Shown: positions 28,168 to 36,686, counted from the first letter of the stretch. The stretch: DNA of 64,000 nt from Hydrogenophaga taeniospiralis CCUG 15921 (GCF_001592305.1 NZ_BCWR01000009.1:1-64000), one strand, 5' to 3'. Translations and numbers: made by a program. Notes: generated from the sequence alone by a model not told the origin.

Positions 28168-28899
28168 ATGACAGATTTCATTCGACCCGGCCAGCGGGCC
28201 GCCGACGCCCTGCGCCCGGTGCGCATAACCCGGGGTTTCACCATCCACGCCGAAGGTTCGGTGTTGATCGAGTTTGGTGACACCAAGGTGCTGTGCACCG
28301 CCTCGGTGGAAGAAAAAGTGCCGCCGCACAAACGCGGCAGTGGCGAAGGCTGGGTCACGGCCGAATACGGTATGTTGCCGCGCGCCACCCACACCCGCAG
28401 CGATCGCGAGGCCGCGAAGGGCAAGCAGAGCGGGCGCACGCAGGAAATCCAGCGCCTGATCGGCCGCTCGCTGCGTTCGGTGTTTGATCTCAAGGCGCTG
28501 GGCGAACGCACCATTTCGCTGGACTGCGATGTGTTGCAGGCCGACGGCGGCACCCGCACCGCAAGCATCACCGGTGCCTTCGTGGCCGCGCACGACGCGG
28601 TGACCCAGTTGCTGGCCGAAGGCAAGATCGCCGCTTCGCCGATCAAGGACCACGTGGCCGCCATCTCGGTCGGCATCCTGCAGGGCACGCCGTTGCTGGA
28701 CCTGGAGTACGTGGAAGACTCGGCCTGCGACACCGACATGAACGTGGTGATGACCGGCGCCGGTCACTTCGTGGAAGTGCAGGGCACGGCCGAGGGTGCG
28801 GCCTTCAGCCGCCAGGAAATGGACGCCTTGCTGGCACTGGCCGAGAAGGGTGTGGCCGAACTGGTGATGCTGCAGAAGCAGAGCCTTGGCCTGGTCTGA
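28168..28899 (+). CDS. rph: Ribonuclease PH
   Basis: 243 residues from ATG 28168 ([18 protein letters not shown]). Family signatures: [60 protein letters not shown], the phosphate-binding [19 protein letters not shown] and [20 protein letters not shown]. It trims tRNA 3' ends using phosphate. It precedes rdgB by 9 bases; rph-rdgB-hemW is a conserved order in betaproteobacteria. Confidence 0.96.
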   Translation: MTDFIRPGQRAADALRPVRITRGFTIHAEGSVLIEFGDTKVLCTASVEEKVPPHKRGSGEGWVTAEYGMLPRATHTRSDREAAKGKQSGRTQEIQRLIGRSLRSVFDLKALGERTISLDCDVLQADGGTRTASITGAFVAAHDAVTQLLAEGKIAASPIKDHVAAISVGILQGTPLLDLEYVEDSACDTDMNVVMTGAGHFVEVQGTAEGAAFSRQEMDALLALAEKGVAELVMLQKQSLGLV

Positions 28900-28908
28900 G
28901 AGCCCTCG

Positions 28909-29526
28909 ATGAAACTCGTCCTCGCGTCCAACAATCAAGGCAAGCTCGCCGAGCTGCAGGCCTTGTTTGCGCCGCTGGGCGTGGAGCTGGTGCGCCAGTC
29001 CGAGCTGGGCATTCCGGAGGCGCCCGAGCCGCACCGCACCTTCATCGAGAACGCCCTGGCCAAGGCGCGCCATGCCGCGCGGGTCAGCGGCCTGCCCGCG
29101 CTGGCCGATGATGCGGGTCTGTGCGTGGAAGCCTTCGGTGGTTTGCCGGGCGTGGACACCGCCTACTACGCCACGCAATTCGGCTACGAGAAGGGCGACG
29201 CCAACAATGTGCGCGCCTTGCTGGAGCAGATGGCCGACGTGCACGACCGCCGCGCGGCCCTGGTCAGCACCCTGGTGGCGGTGCGCAGCGCCGACGACCC
29301 CGAACCGCTGGTGGCCAGCGGCCGGGCGCCGGGGCTGATCACTCGCGAGCCCATCGGTGACAACGGTTTTGGTTTCGATCCGGTGATGTATCTGCCGCAG
29401 TTCGGTTGCACCTTCGCCCAGCTGAGCAACGAAAAGAAGAACGCCAACAGCCACCGCGGCAAGGCCGCGCAGCAGATGCTGGAACTGATGCGTGAACGCT
29501 GGTTCGCGCCCCGGGCAGAGACATGA
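28909..29526 (+). CDS. rdgB: dITP/XTP pyrophosphatase
   Basis: 205 residues with the Ham1 family start MKLVLASNNQGKLAELQALF, the FIENALAKARHAARVSGLPALADDAGLCVEA core and the C-terminal GFGFDPVMYLPQFGCTFAQLSNEKKN with SHRGKA. It hydrolyses non-canonical purine nucleoside triphosphates to keep them out of DNA and RNA. It lies between rph and hemW in an apparent operon. Confidence 0.95.
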   Translation: MKLVLASNNQGKLAELQALFAPLGVELVRQSELGIPEAPEPHRTFIENALAKARHAARVSGLPALADDAGLCVEAFGGLPGVDTAYYATQFGYEKGDANNVRALLEQMADVHDRRAALVSTLVAVRSADDPEPLVASGRAPGLITREPIGDNGFGFDPVMYLPQFGCTFAQLSNEKKNANSHRGKAAQQMLELMRERWFAPRAET

Positions 29527-29587
29527 GCGCCGCCCGGCCGCTCCGAAGGCGCTCAGCCCCGCAGTGCGCAGCGCGGAGGGTCGTCCA

Positions 29588-30862
29588 GTGAGCACACCCA
29601 GAGAGGTTCGGGTGGCGCTGCCCGGCGCAGCCGACGGCACCGCGCCGGAAGGCCCACACTGGAGCGACATCCGCCACTGGATGCGCCCGGGCACGTTGCA
29701 GCTGCAGGGCCTGCCGCCGCTTTCGCTCTACATCCACCTGCCCTGGTGTCTGAAGAAGTGCCCGTACTGCGACTTCAACTCGCACGAATGGAGCGCCACC
29801 AGCGAACCCGGAAAGGCCCTGCCCGAACAGGCCTACCTGGACGCGTTGCGCGCCGATCTGGAAGCCGCCTTGCCGCTGATCTGGGGTCGTGCGGTGCACA
29901 GCGTGTTCATTGGTGGCGGCACGCCCAGCCTGTTTTCACCCGAGGCCATTGACCGCCTGCTGGGCGATGTGCGCGCCTTGCTGCGGCTGGACGCCGACGC
30001 CGAAATCACGCTCGAAGCCAACCCGGGCACCTTCGAGAAAGACCGCTTCCGCGCGTTCCGCGAAGCCGGTGTGACCCGCCTGTCGATCGGGGTGCAGAGC
30101 TTCAACGACGCGCACCTGAAAGCGCTGGGCCGGGTGCACGACCGCGCCCAGGCCATCGCCGCGGTGGAAGAGGCGGCGCTGGCCTTCGACACCTTCAACC
30201 TCGACATCATGTACGCGCTGCCGGGCCAGACACTGGCCGACTGCGAGGCCGACATCCGCACCGCGCTGTCGTTCCAGCCGCCGCACATCTCCATCTACCA
30301 CCTCACGCTCGAACCCAACACCTACTTCGCCAAGTTCCCGCCGACGCTGCCGCCCGACGATGACGCCTATGCCATGCTCGACCGCATCACCGAGCTCACC
30401 GCGGCGCAGGGGCTGGAGCGCTACGAGGTGTCGGCCTACGCGCGAGCGGGCCACCGCTGCTGGCACAACCTGAACTACTGGCAGTTTGGCGACTACCTGG
30501 GCATTGGCGCGGGAGCGCACAGCAAACTCAGCTTCGCCCACCGCGTGGTGCGCCAGGTGCGTGCCCGCGAACCACGGCTGTACATGGACAAGGCGCGCGC
30601 GGGAGACGCGGTGGTGAGCGTGGACGAAGTGGCGCGCCGCGACCTGCCGTTTGAATACATGCTCAACGCGCTGCGCCTGCGCCACGGGTTCGAGCTGGCG
30701 CAGTTCGCGGAACGCACCGGCCTGCCCCTGTCGTCCATCCAGGCCGGGCTCGACCGCGCGCAGCAGCAGGGCCTGGTGGTGCTGGAGCATGGTTGCGTGC
30801 GGCCCACCGTGCGGGGTTTTGATTTTCTCAGCGATCTGCAAGGGCTTTTCCTGCCCGACTGA
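29588..30862 (+). CDS. hemW: HemW, radical SAM haem chaperone
   Basis: 424 residues from GTG 29588, preceded seven bases earlier by GGAGGG; an earlier in-frame start would overlap rdgB and lacks such a site. The radical SAM cluster motif is in HLPWCLKKCPYCDFNSH (CxxxCxxCxF form). VFIGGGTPSLFSPEAIDRLL, ANPGTFEKDRF and RLSIGVQSFND are typical. A C-terminal winged-helix-like HemN_C region ends the protein. It binds haem and delivers it to respiratory enzymes rather than acting as coproporphyrinogen oxidase, by family knowledge. Confidence 0.92.
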   Translation: MSTPREVRVALPGAADGTAPEGPHWSDIRHWMRPGTLQLQGLPPLSLYIHLPWCLKKCPYCDFNSHEWSATSEPGKALPEQAYLDALRADLEAALPLIWGRAVHSVFIGGGTPSLFSPEAIDRLLGDVRALLRLDADAEITLEANPGTFEKDRFRAFREAGVTRLSIGVQSFNDAHLKALGRVHDRAQAIAAVEEAALAFDTFNLDIMYALPGQTLADCEADIRTALSFQPPHISIYHLTLEPNTYFAKFPPTLPPDDDAYAMLDRITELTAAQGLERYEVSAYARAGHRCWHNLNYWQFGDYLGIGAGAHSKLSFAHRVVRQVRAREPRLYMDKARAGDAVVSVDEVARRDLPFEYMLNALRLRHGFELAQFAERTGLPLSSIQAGLDRAQQQGLVVLEHGCVRPTVRGFDFLSDLQGLFLPD

Positions 30863-30877
30863 CACACGCGCCAGCGG

Positions 30878-32491
30878 TCACCCCGTGTGGCGGGCCACGG
30901 CGTCCCAGCTCAGACCGAACTTGAGCAGGTACTTGCGCAGCCGGTCCGCGTCGTTGATCACGGTGCGCTGCGTGCGCGTGTGGCCAAACAGCTTTCGACC
31001 CGCGTCCGACAAGGTCTGTGACGCGCGGCAGACGCGGACGACCGATTCCAGCTGCATGCGATCGAAGAGGTCCAGGCGGCTGGCCGCCTCCGCCGGCAAC
31101 AGCGCATCGACATCCACGCCAGCGCTGGAAGGGCTTGCCGTGCCGGCTCTCTGCCAGAGCCATTGCAGGCGCTGAATCTCGGCATCGACCAGGCTGGCCG
31201 AAATCCGCCCGCCGTCGGCCAGCGTGGCCAGGCGCGTCACGCTGGCCGAGAGGTCGCGGAAGTTGCCGCTCCAGAGCGCGTCGCCGGACCGGGCGAACTG
31301 CAGATACCGCGCCCGCGCTTCGGCGTTGAACCGCACGGCCCGGCCGGTCTCGGCCGCCGCGCGCGTGAGCAGGTGCTCGACATTGGGCTCGATGTCCTCC
31401 GGGCGCAGCGCCAGGCCGGGCAGGGTGTACGACCAGAGATTGACACGCGCGAACAGGTCTTCCCGGAAGCGCCCCTGCGCCACGTCAATCCGCAAATCCC
31501 GGTTCGTGCCCGCGATCAGCTGAAAGTCGCTGCTGACTTCACGATCGCTGCCCATCGGCAGGAACCGCTTCTCTTCCACCGCCTTGAGCAGCATGGCCTG
31601 CTCATCCTGGCCCAACTCGCCGATTTCATCGAGAAACAGCACACCCTGGTGCGCCGTGCGCAGCAGGCCCGCACGGTCCGTCGCGGCGCCGGTGAAGGCG
31701 CCCTTTTTGTGCCCGAACAGCGTGGACGCCGCGCTGTCGCCGCGCAGGGTGGCGCAGTTCACCTCCACGAAATCCCCCTGCACCTGGTGGCGCGACTTCT
31801 TCAGCTCGTACATGCGGCGCGCCAGGTGCGACTTGCCCGCGCCCGTCGGTCCGGTCAGCAAGATGGGCGCTTTGGACCGCAGCGCCACACGCTCGATCTC
31901 TTCGATCAGTGCATTGAAGTGGGCGTTGCGCGTGGCGATGCCGCTCTTGAGGAAATCGAGGGCGTCGCGCTGCGCCTGGTCAAAACGCTGCGCCAGGCCG
32001 TCGTAGCGGGACAGGTCGAGGTCGATCAGCGCATAGCTGCCGGGGTTTTCGCGGTTCTGCCGCTTGGGCGGCGAGGTCTGCAGCAGCACGCCGGGGATCA
32101 GCCGCGTTTCGGTCAGCAGGAACATGCAGATCTGCGCCACGTGGGTGCCGGTGGTGATGTGCGTCCAGTAGCGCTCCTTCTCGGGCTGGAAGGGGTACTG
32201 CTTCACCCAGTCGTACAGCACGCCATAGACCTCGCCAAAGTCCCAGGGGTCGGCCATGTCCAGCGCCACCAACCGCACCTCGGTGTCGGGCGACATGGTT
32301 GCGATGTCCTGCTGGATCACCAGCGCCAGTGCCTCGTGCGGCCGGGTGTAGAGCAGCTCCAGCCGGTCCACCACCGTGTCTTCATGCTGCACCAGCGACA
32401 CCGTGGGGCGCCACTTCTCCCAACGCCCCGCACCGCGCCCGCTGTCGAGCTGGGTGCCGAGGAATCCGATGACGACGGTTCTTTTGGACAT
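30878..32491 (-). CDS. rtcR: RtcR, sigma-54-dependent activator of RNA repair
   Basis: 537 residues. The N-terminal about 180 residues are the RtcR regulatory (CARF-like) domain, starting KRTVVIGFLGTQLDSG. The AAA+ domain has Walker A LTGPTGAGKSHLARRMY, the sigma-54 contact loop GAFTGA in HKKGAFTGAATDR, and Walker B VLFLDEIGEL. A C-terminal DNA-binding helix region follows. It is transcribed away from rsr, with a 199-base AT-rich gap between them. By family knowledge RtcR responds to damaged tRNA ends or cyclic-phosphate ligands and drives the rsr/rtc operon. Confidence 0.94.
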   Translation of the reverse strand: MSKRTVVIGFLGTQLDSGRGAGRWEKWRPTVSLVQHEDTVVDRLELLYTRPHEALALVIQQDIATMSPDTEVRLVALDMADPWDFGEVYGVLYDWVKQYPFQPEKERYWTHITTGTHVAQICMFLLTETRLIPGVLLQTSPPKRQNRENPGSYALIDLDLSRYDGLAQRFDQAQRDALDFLKSGIATRNAHFNALIEEIERVALRSKAPILLTGPTGAGKSHLARRMYELKKSRHQVQGDFVEVNCATLRGDSAASTLFGHKKGAFTGAATDRAGLLRTAHQGVLFLDEIGELGQDEQAMLLKAVEEKRFLPMGSDREVSSDFQLIAGTNRDLRIDVAQGRFREDLFARVNLWSYTLPGLALRPEDIEPNVEHLLTRAAAETGRAVRFNAEARARYLQFARSGDALWSGNFRDLSASVTRLATLADGGRISASLVDAEIQRLQWLWQRAGTASPSSAGVDVDALLPAEAASRLDLFDRMQLESVVRVCRASQTLSDAGRKLFGHTRTQRTVINDADRLRKYLLKFGLSWDAVARHTG

Positions 32492-32690
32492 AGTTTTATG
32501 AATAGATAACTGGCAAATATTCTAGTTCTGAGCGTGACCAATTCTGAGTCGATGGCATCCATCAACGTGGTTCAAGGAATATTTTTCAATTAAATCAACA
32601 ATCTTTTAGAGATTTGGCCGGTGGCACCCAGACCTGGCACACCCGTTGCAATGAAGAAGCCACACAAGTTGAATGCACACGGAGAACAAC
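32492..32690. promoter_or_regulatory. AT-rich divergent control region rtcR/rsr
   Basis: This gap is much richer in A and T than its surroundings. It holds the rsr sigma-54 promoter and presumably the RtcR binding sites. An inverted pair AAATATTC (32515-32522) and GAATATTT (32577-32584), about 55 bases from the -24 box, is a candidate enhancer element but is not proven. Confidence 0.5.
32635..32650 (+). promoter_or_regulatory. Sigma-54 promoter of rsr-rtcBA
   Basis: TGGCACACCCGTTGCA matches the sigma-54 consensus, with the GG of the -24 box and the GC of the -12 box exactly 12 bases apart. Transcription should begin near 32662, about 30 bases before the rsr start codon at 32691. RtcR, encoded divergently, is the expected activator. 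Confidence 0.9.
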
Positions 32691-34388
32691 ATGGTCAACA
32701 CCCAACTCTTTCAAACGCTCAAGGGCCAGCTGCTGCCCCAGGCCACGGCCCTGAACCAGGCGGGCGCACCCGCCTACGCCCTGAGCCCCCAGCACCAGCT
32801 GGCGCAGATCGCAGCCACCGGCTGCCTGAGCCAGACCTTCTACGCCGACGCCCAGTCGCAGCTCGACGCAGTGCAGGCGCTGGCCGCGCAGGTGGAGCCC
32901 GCCTTTGTGGCGCAAACCGCCGTGTACGCCCGCCAGGCTGCCTTCATGAAAGACATGCCTGTGCTGCTGGCCTCGCTGCTGGCGGTGCGTGATGTGAATC
33001 TGCTGTCGCAGGTGTTTGGCCGCGCGGTGGACAACGGCAAGACGCTGCGCGGTTTCGTGCAGATGCTGCGCAGCGGCGCCCTGGGTCGCAAGTCCCTGGG
33101 CTCGCGGCCCAAGAAGCTGGTGCAGCAATGGTTGCTCAACGCGAGCGAAAAGCAGCTGCTGAACGCCGCCGTGGGCAACACGCCCTCGCTGGCCGACGTG
33201 GTGAAGATGGTGCACCCCAAGCCCACCGAGGCATGGCGCGCGGCCTGGTTCGCCTGGTTGATCAGCAAGCCGTTCGACGAAGCCGCGCTGCCGCCCGCCA
33301 CGCAAGCCTTCGAGCGCTTCAAGCGCGCGCTGGCCCAAGGTGAAGTGACCGTGGTGCCGGACGTGCCGTTCCAGATGCTGACCGCGCTGGCGCTGCAGCC
33401 CGCGCACTGGGCGCAGATCGCCCGCGCCGGTTCGTGGCAGATGGTGCGGCAGAACCTGAACACCTTCGCGCGGCACGGTGTGTTCGAGCAGCCCGGTATG
33501 ACCGAAGTGGTCGCGGCCAAGCTGCGCGACCCGGTGGCGGTGGCCAAGGCGCGGGTGTTCCCGTACCAACTCATGGCGGCCTTCAAGGCCAGTGGTGAGG
33601 GCGTGCCGGCAGCGGTGCGCGAGGCGCTGCAGGACGCGATGGAAGCCGCGCTGGTGAATGTGCCCGCGTTGGAAGGTCAGGTTGTGGTGTGTCCCGACGT
33701 GTCGGGCTCGATGGGCTCGGCCGTGACTGGTCACCGCGCGGGTGCCACCTCGTCGGTGCGTTGCATCGATGTCGCGGCCCTGGTGGCGGCAGCAGTGCTG
33801 CGAAAGAACCCGCAGGCCCGTGTGCTGCCGTTCGAACGCGATGTGGTGAAGCTGTCGCTGAACCCCCGCGACTCGGTGATGACCAACGCCCAGGCGCTGG
33901 CCGCCATCGGCGGCGGTGGTACCAACTGCAGCGCGCCGCTGGCCTTGCTGAACCAGGAGCGTGCGAAGGTGGATCTGGTGGTCCTCGTCTCGGACAACGA
34001 GTCGTGGGTCGATGCGCGGCGCGGTGGCGCGACGCAGACGCTGATCGAGTGGGGAAAGCTCAAGCAGCGCTGCCCGCAGGCGCGGCTGGTGTGCGTCGAC
34101 ATCCAGCCGGGCAGCACCACGCAGGCCGTGGAGCGCGCCGACATCCTGAATGTCGGTGGCTTCTCGGACGCGGTGTTCACGATGCTGGCGCAGTTTGCCA
34201 AGGGCAACGCCGGCGCAGACCACTGGGTGGGCGAGATTCAGAAGGTTTCGCTGGCTCAGCAGTACAGCGACGAATGTGTCGTCGCGTGGCGAATGCCGGT
34301 GGGACTACATCCAAACTGTCTCGTCTCACCACTTGTTTGTCGCCACGCGGGGGCTGTTGAAAGGAAGATTTTTTTGCGCGAATGCTGA
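32691..34388 (+). CDS. rsr: Rsr, Ro60/TROVE-domain RNA-binding protein
   Basis: 565 residues from ATG 32691, with a GGAG site eight bases upstream. The N-terminal two thirds form the helical TROVE ring domain. The C-terminal von Willebrand A domain carries the metal site CPDVSGSMGS (Asp336, Ser338, Ser340). Ro proteins bind Y RNAs and misfolded RNAs. Normal sequence appears to end near HWVGEIQKVSL; the last about 43 residues are the reading of the first Y RNA-like unit and the start of the second, so the stop codon lies inside the RNA array. It leads the sigma-54-driven RNA-repair operon. Confidence 0.92.
   Translation: MVNTQLFQTLKGQLLPQATALNQAGAPAYALSPQHQLAQIAATGCLSQTFYADAQSQLDAVQALAAQVEPAFVAQTAVYARQAAFMKDMPVLLASLLAVRDVNLLSQVFGRAVDNGKTLRGFVQMLRSGALGRKSLGSRPKKLVQQWLLNASEKQLLNAAVGNTPSLADVVKMVHPKPTEAWRAAWFAWLISKPFDEAALPPATQAFERFKRALAQGEVTVVPDVPFQMLTALALQPAHWAQIARAGSWQMVRQNLNTFARHGVFEQPGMTEVVAAKLRDPVAVAKARVFPYQLMAAFKASGEGVPAAVREALQDAMEAALVNVPALEGQVVVCPDVSGSMGSAVTGHRAGATSSVRCIDVAALVAAAVLRKNPQARVLPFERDVVKLSLNPRDSVMTNAQALAAIGGGGTNCSAPLALLNQERAKVDLVVLVSDNESWVDARRGGATQTLIEWGKLKQRCPQARLVCVDIQPGSTTQAVERADILNVGGFSDAVFTMLAQFAKGNAGADHWVGEIQKVSLAQQYSDECVVAWRMPVGLHPNCLVSPLVCRHAGAVERKIFLREC
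34282..34375 (+). ncRNA. Y RNA-like unit 1 (no tRNA-like arm)
   Basis: An outer helix pairs 34282-34292 (TCGCGTGGCGA) with 34340-34350 (TCGCCACGCGG). After the conserved ATGCC, an inner helix pairs GGTGGGA (34298-34304) with TCTCACC (34324-34330), enclosing CTACAT. No T-arm is present, so it is the shortest unit. Seven T residues at 34369-34375 end it. It overlaps the 3' end of rsr. The bulge, inner helix and CTACA motif recur in units 2-4. Confidence 0.75.
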
Positions 34389-34478
34389 CAGGACTACATC
34401 TGGATGCCGGGGTTCGATTCCCCAGCCGGGAAACCGGTCATGGCTACGTCTTGTCGATCTGGTCGCGCTGTTTTTTTT
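34376..34478 (+). ncRNA. Y RNA-like unit 2 with T-arm and closed acceptor-like hairpin
   Basis: Outer helix GCGCGA (34376-34381) with TCGCGC (34463-34468); bulge ATGCT; inner helix GACAGGA (34387-34393) with TCTTGTC (34449-34455). Inside lies a tRNA T-arm, GGGG-TTCGATT-CCCC (34409-34423), followed by a GNRA-capped hairpin CCGG-GAAA-CCGG (34426-34437) where a tRNA would have its open acceptor stem. Eight T residues at 34471-34478 follow the outer helix, like an intrinsic terminator or Y RNA tail. The D-arm region is degenerate. Confidence 0.82.
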
Positions 34479-34635
34479 GGATGTCTCGCGGCGAATGCCG
34501 GTGGAACTACAGGCTATTAACCTCGTGGTCGTGGGTTCGAATCCCGCCGGTCCGTCAAACGACCGTAGCTCAGTCTGGTAGAGCACGAAAAACCTTTCAC
34601 CAACCCTTGTCGTCACGGGGCATCCTCCCACTTTT
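34479..34635 (+). ncRNA. Y RNA-like unit 3: permuted tRNA mimic with T-arm and canonical D-arm
   Basis: Outer helix GGATGTCTCG (34479-34488) with CGGGGCATCC (34616-34625), extended after one mismatch by GGCGA with TCGTC. Bulge ATGCC; inner helix GGTGGAA (34500-34506) with TTTCACC (34595-34601). Between them, in order: T-arm GTGGG-TTCGAAT-CCCGC (34531-34547), closed hairpin CGGTC-CGTCAAAC-GACCG (34548-34565), then TA and a canonical tRNA D-arm GCTC-AGTCTGGTA-GAGC (34568-34584). The tRNA 3' half precedes the 5' half, as expected of YrlA-type Y RNAs. The anticodon stem is replaced by the inner helix. Confidence 0.85.
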
Positions 34636-34636
34636 C

Positions 34637-34779
34637 GCAGTGAATGCCGATGGAACTACAGGTAGACGCACACGACTTGTCGTGAGCCCCTCGCTTTCGG
34701 GCGGGGGGTGCCCGGGTTCAAATCCCGGTCCAGCAATGGATGGCGGAGAAAAAAGCGTTTCGTCAAACCTCGTCACTGC
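34637..34779 (+). ncRNA. Y RNA-like unit 4 with extra arms, T-arm and closed hairpin
   Basis: Outer helix GCAGTGA (34637-34643) with TCACTGC (34773-34779); bulge ATGCC; inner helix GATGGAA (34649-34655) with TTTCGTC (34758-34764). Inside are an extra hairpin CACGA-CTTG-TCGTG, a GC-rich arm CCCC...GGGG, the T-arm CCGGG-TTCAAAT-CCCGG (34712-34728) and a GNRA-capped hairpin TCCA-GCAA-TGGA (34729-34740). The D-arm part is degenerate. It ends 42 bases before rtcB. Confidence 0.82.
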
Positions 34780-34821
34780 ACCCTGAATCCAAGAATCAAA
34801 AATCAAGAACAAGGAACCCAC

Positions 34822-36045
34822 ATGAACAACTACAACACCGAACAACCCGAAGGCGGCGTGCCCATCAAGATGTGGACCAAGGGCGTGCCCGTCGAAGACG
34901 AAGCGAAGAAGCAGCTGGCCAACACCGCGCGCCTGCCCATCGTGTTCAAACACATCGCGGCCATGCCCGACGTGCACCTGGGCATCGGCGCCACCGTGGG
35001 CTCGGTGGTCTCGACCTTCAAGGCCATCATCCCCGCCGCGGTGGGGGTGGACATCGGCTGCGGAATGATGGCCTGCAAGACCACGCTGCGCGCCGAAGAC
35101 CTGCCCGACAACCTGGGGCCGCTGCGCGCCGCGATCGAGAAGGCCGTGCCGCACGGCATGACGCCGTTTCGTCAGCGTGGCCGCGACAAAGGCAGTTGGG
35201 AAAACCCGCCCAATCTGGTGGATCAGGCCTGGGCCACGCTGGTGGACGAGTTCGACGCGATCTGCGAGAAGTACCCGCGCCTGAAGAACACCAACAACCA
35301 CAAGCACCTGGGAACGCTCGGAACCGGCAACCACTTCATCGAGGTCTGTCTCGACGAAGCGGGCGCCGTGTGGTTCATGCTGCACTCGGGTTCGCGTGGT
35401 GTGGGCAATGCCATCGGAACCACCTTCATCGAGTTGGCGAAGAAAGACGCGGAGCGCAACAACGTCCACCTGCCCGATCAGGACCTGGCGTATTTCGAGG
35501 AAGGCTCGGAGTACTTCGGCGACTACGTGCGTGGCGTGGGCTGGGCGCAGAAGTTCGCCCGCCTGAACCGCGAGGTGATGATGAAAAACCTGGTCGCCAC
35601 CGTGCGCCAGGTCATCACCAAGCCCTTCGAGGCGCACGTGGAAGCGGTGAACTGTCACCACAACTACGTGCAGAAAGAAACGCACTTCGGTGAAGAGGTC
35701 TTCGTGACGCGCAAGGGCGCGGTGAGCGCGAAGAAGGGCGAGCTCGGGATCATCCCGGGGAGCATGGGGGCGCGCAGCTACATCGTGCGCGGCCTCGGAA
35801 ATCCCGAGAGTTTCGAGAGCTGCAGCCACGGCGCGGGTCGCGTGATGAGCCGCACCAAGGCCAAGAAGATGTTCACGGTCGCGGACCAGATCAAGGCCAC
35901 CGAGGGCGTGGAATGCCGCAAGGACGAAGCCGTGATCGACGAGATCCCGATGGCCTATAAGGACATCGACGCGGTGATGGAAGCGCAGAAGGATCTGGTG
36001 GAGGTGGTTTACACGCTCAAGCAGGTGTTGTGTGTGAAGGGGTAG
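34822..36045 (+). CDS. rtcB: RNA-splicing ligase RtcB
   Basis: 407 residues from ATG 34822, with AAGGAA at 34811-34816. The metal-binding Cys80 lies in GVDIGCGMMA, metal His residues in TLGTGNHFIEV and LHSGSRGVGN, and the guanylated His336 in SCSHGAGRVMSRTKAKK. Length and motifs match E. coli RtcB (His337). It joins 2',3'-cyclic phosphate or 3'-phosphate ends to 5'-OH ends using GTP and manganese, healing broken tRNA and other RNA. It follows the Y RNA-like array in the sigma-54 operon. Confidence 0.97.
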   Translation: MNNYNTEQPEGGVPIKMWTKGVPVEDEAKKQLANTARLPIVFKHIAAMPDVHLGIGATVGSVVSTFKAIIPAAVGVDIGCGMMACKTTLRAEDLPDNLGPLRAAIEKAVPHGMTPFRQRGRDKGSWENPPNLVDQAWATLVDEFDAICEKYPRLKNTNNHKHLGTLGTGNHFIEVCLDEAGAVWFMLHSGSRGVGNAIGTTFIELAKKDAERNNVHLPDQDLAYFEEGSEYFGDYVRGVGWAQKFARLNREVMMKNLVATVRQVITKPFEAHVEAVNCHHNYVQKETHFGEEVFVTRKGAVSAKKGELGIIPGSMGARSYIVRGLGNPESFESCSHGAGRVMSRTKAKKMFTVADQIKATEGVECRKDEAVIDEIPMAYKDIDAVMEAQKDLVEVVYTLKQVLCVKG

Positions 36046-36074
36046 TGAGTTTGCAACTCACAGGGAGCGTGAAA

Positions 36075-36686
36075 GTGAATCTACGTCCACACGAGGATCT
36101 CCAGCCAGTACCAGCATGGGAGGCGCAGCGTGTCGAAGGAGTGCGTGAGCGCATGAGAGTGGCAGGCTGCGTCTTCGATTTCACCGTCCGCGCTGTAGAC
36201 AACTGTAATTCGGCACCATCAACAACATGCCACCGAATGGCTCTGGACGCGTTATTTCGTGAGGTCCAGGAACTGAACCCGGGATTCCGATTGCTGGTCG
36301 ACGTGAAACAGGCTCAGCCGACACGGTGGAACTCCGATCAGGTGACGGACCCGAGGAAGTGCCTGCCCCGCATGTATGCATCTATGACCAAGGCTGTTTC
36401 CTTCGTCACCGATTTCGAATGGTTGTTCCAAGCGTTTGATGACCCACCATATCCCGCTCAATGTGAAACAGGGCTGTTCGCCGACTTTTGCGAGGTCGCT
36501 GGTCTTTGGCCCAGCCGCGACGTGGAGGTGTTCGACTGGGTCGGAAACCCCGATACCGAGCCGGGGCGCAGTACCTGGAGCAACTACTTTGACGCTGGGA
36601 AGGAGTGGTGGGGCATCTGGTGCCTTACCGTCTGGAACCCCCGGAAGAGAACTCTGTCCGCGCTTGCCGCAAGCAGCACAGACTGA
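36075..36686 (+). CDS. Unknown protein encoded inside the RNA-repair operon
   Basis: 203 residues from GTG 36075, chosen because GGGAG lies seven bases upstream; earlier in-frame GTGs at 36030 and 36045 would overlap rtcB. No family is recognised. The protein is acidic and aromatic, with several Trp (FDWVGNP, EWWGIWCLTVWNPRKR) and a few Cys. Codon use is visibly less GC-biased than in rtcB or rtcA, which suggests later acquisition. It sits between rtcB and the nucleotidyltransferase and probably shares their transcript. Confidence 0.65.
   Translation: MNLRPHEDLQPVPAWEAQRVEGVRERMRVAGCVFDFTVRAVDNCNSAPSTTCHRMALDALFREVQELNPGFRLLVDVKQAQPTRWNSDQVTDPRKCLPRMYASMTKAVSFVTDFEWLFQAFDDPPYPAQCETGLFADFCEVAGLWPSRDVEVFDWVGNPDTEPGRSTWSNYFDAGKEWWGIWCLTVWNPRKRTLSALAASSTD

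Noticed and set aside
34560-34600. A normal tRNA gene suggested by the D-arm at 34568
   Set aside because: No anticodon arm, variable region or T-arm follows it; the T-arm lies upstream, so it is part of the permuted RNA unit 3.
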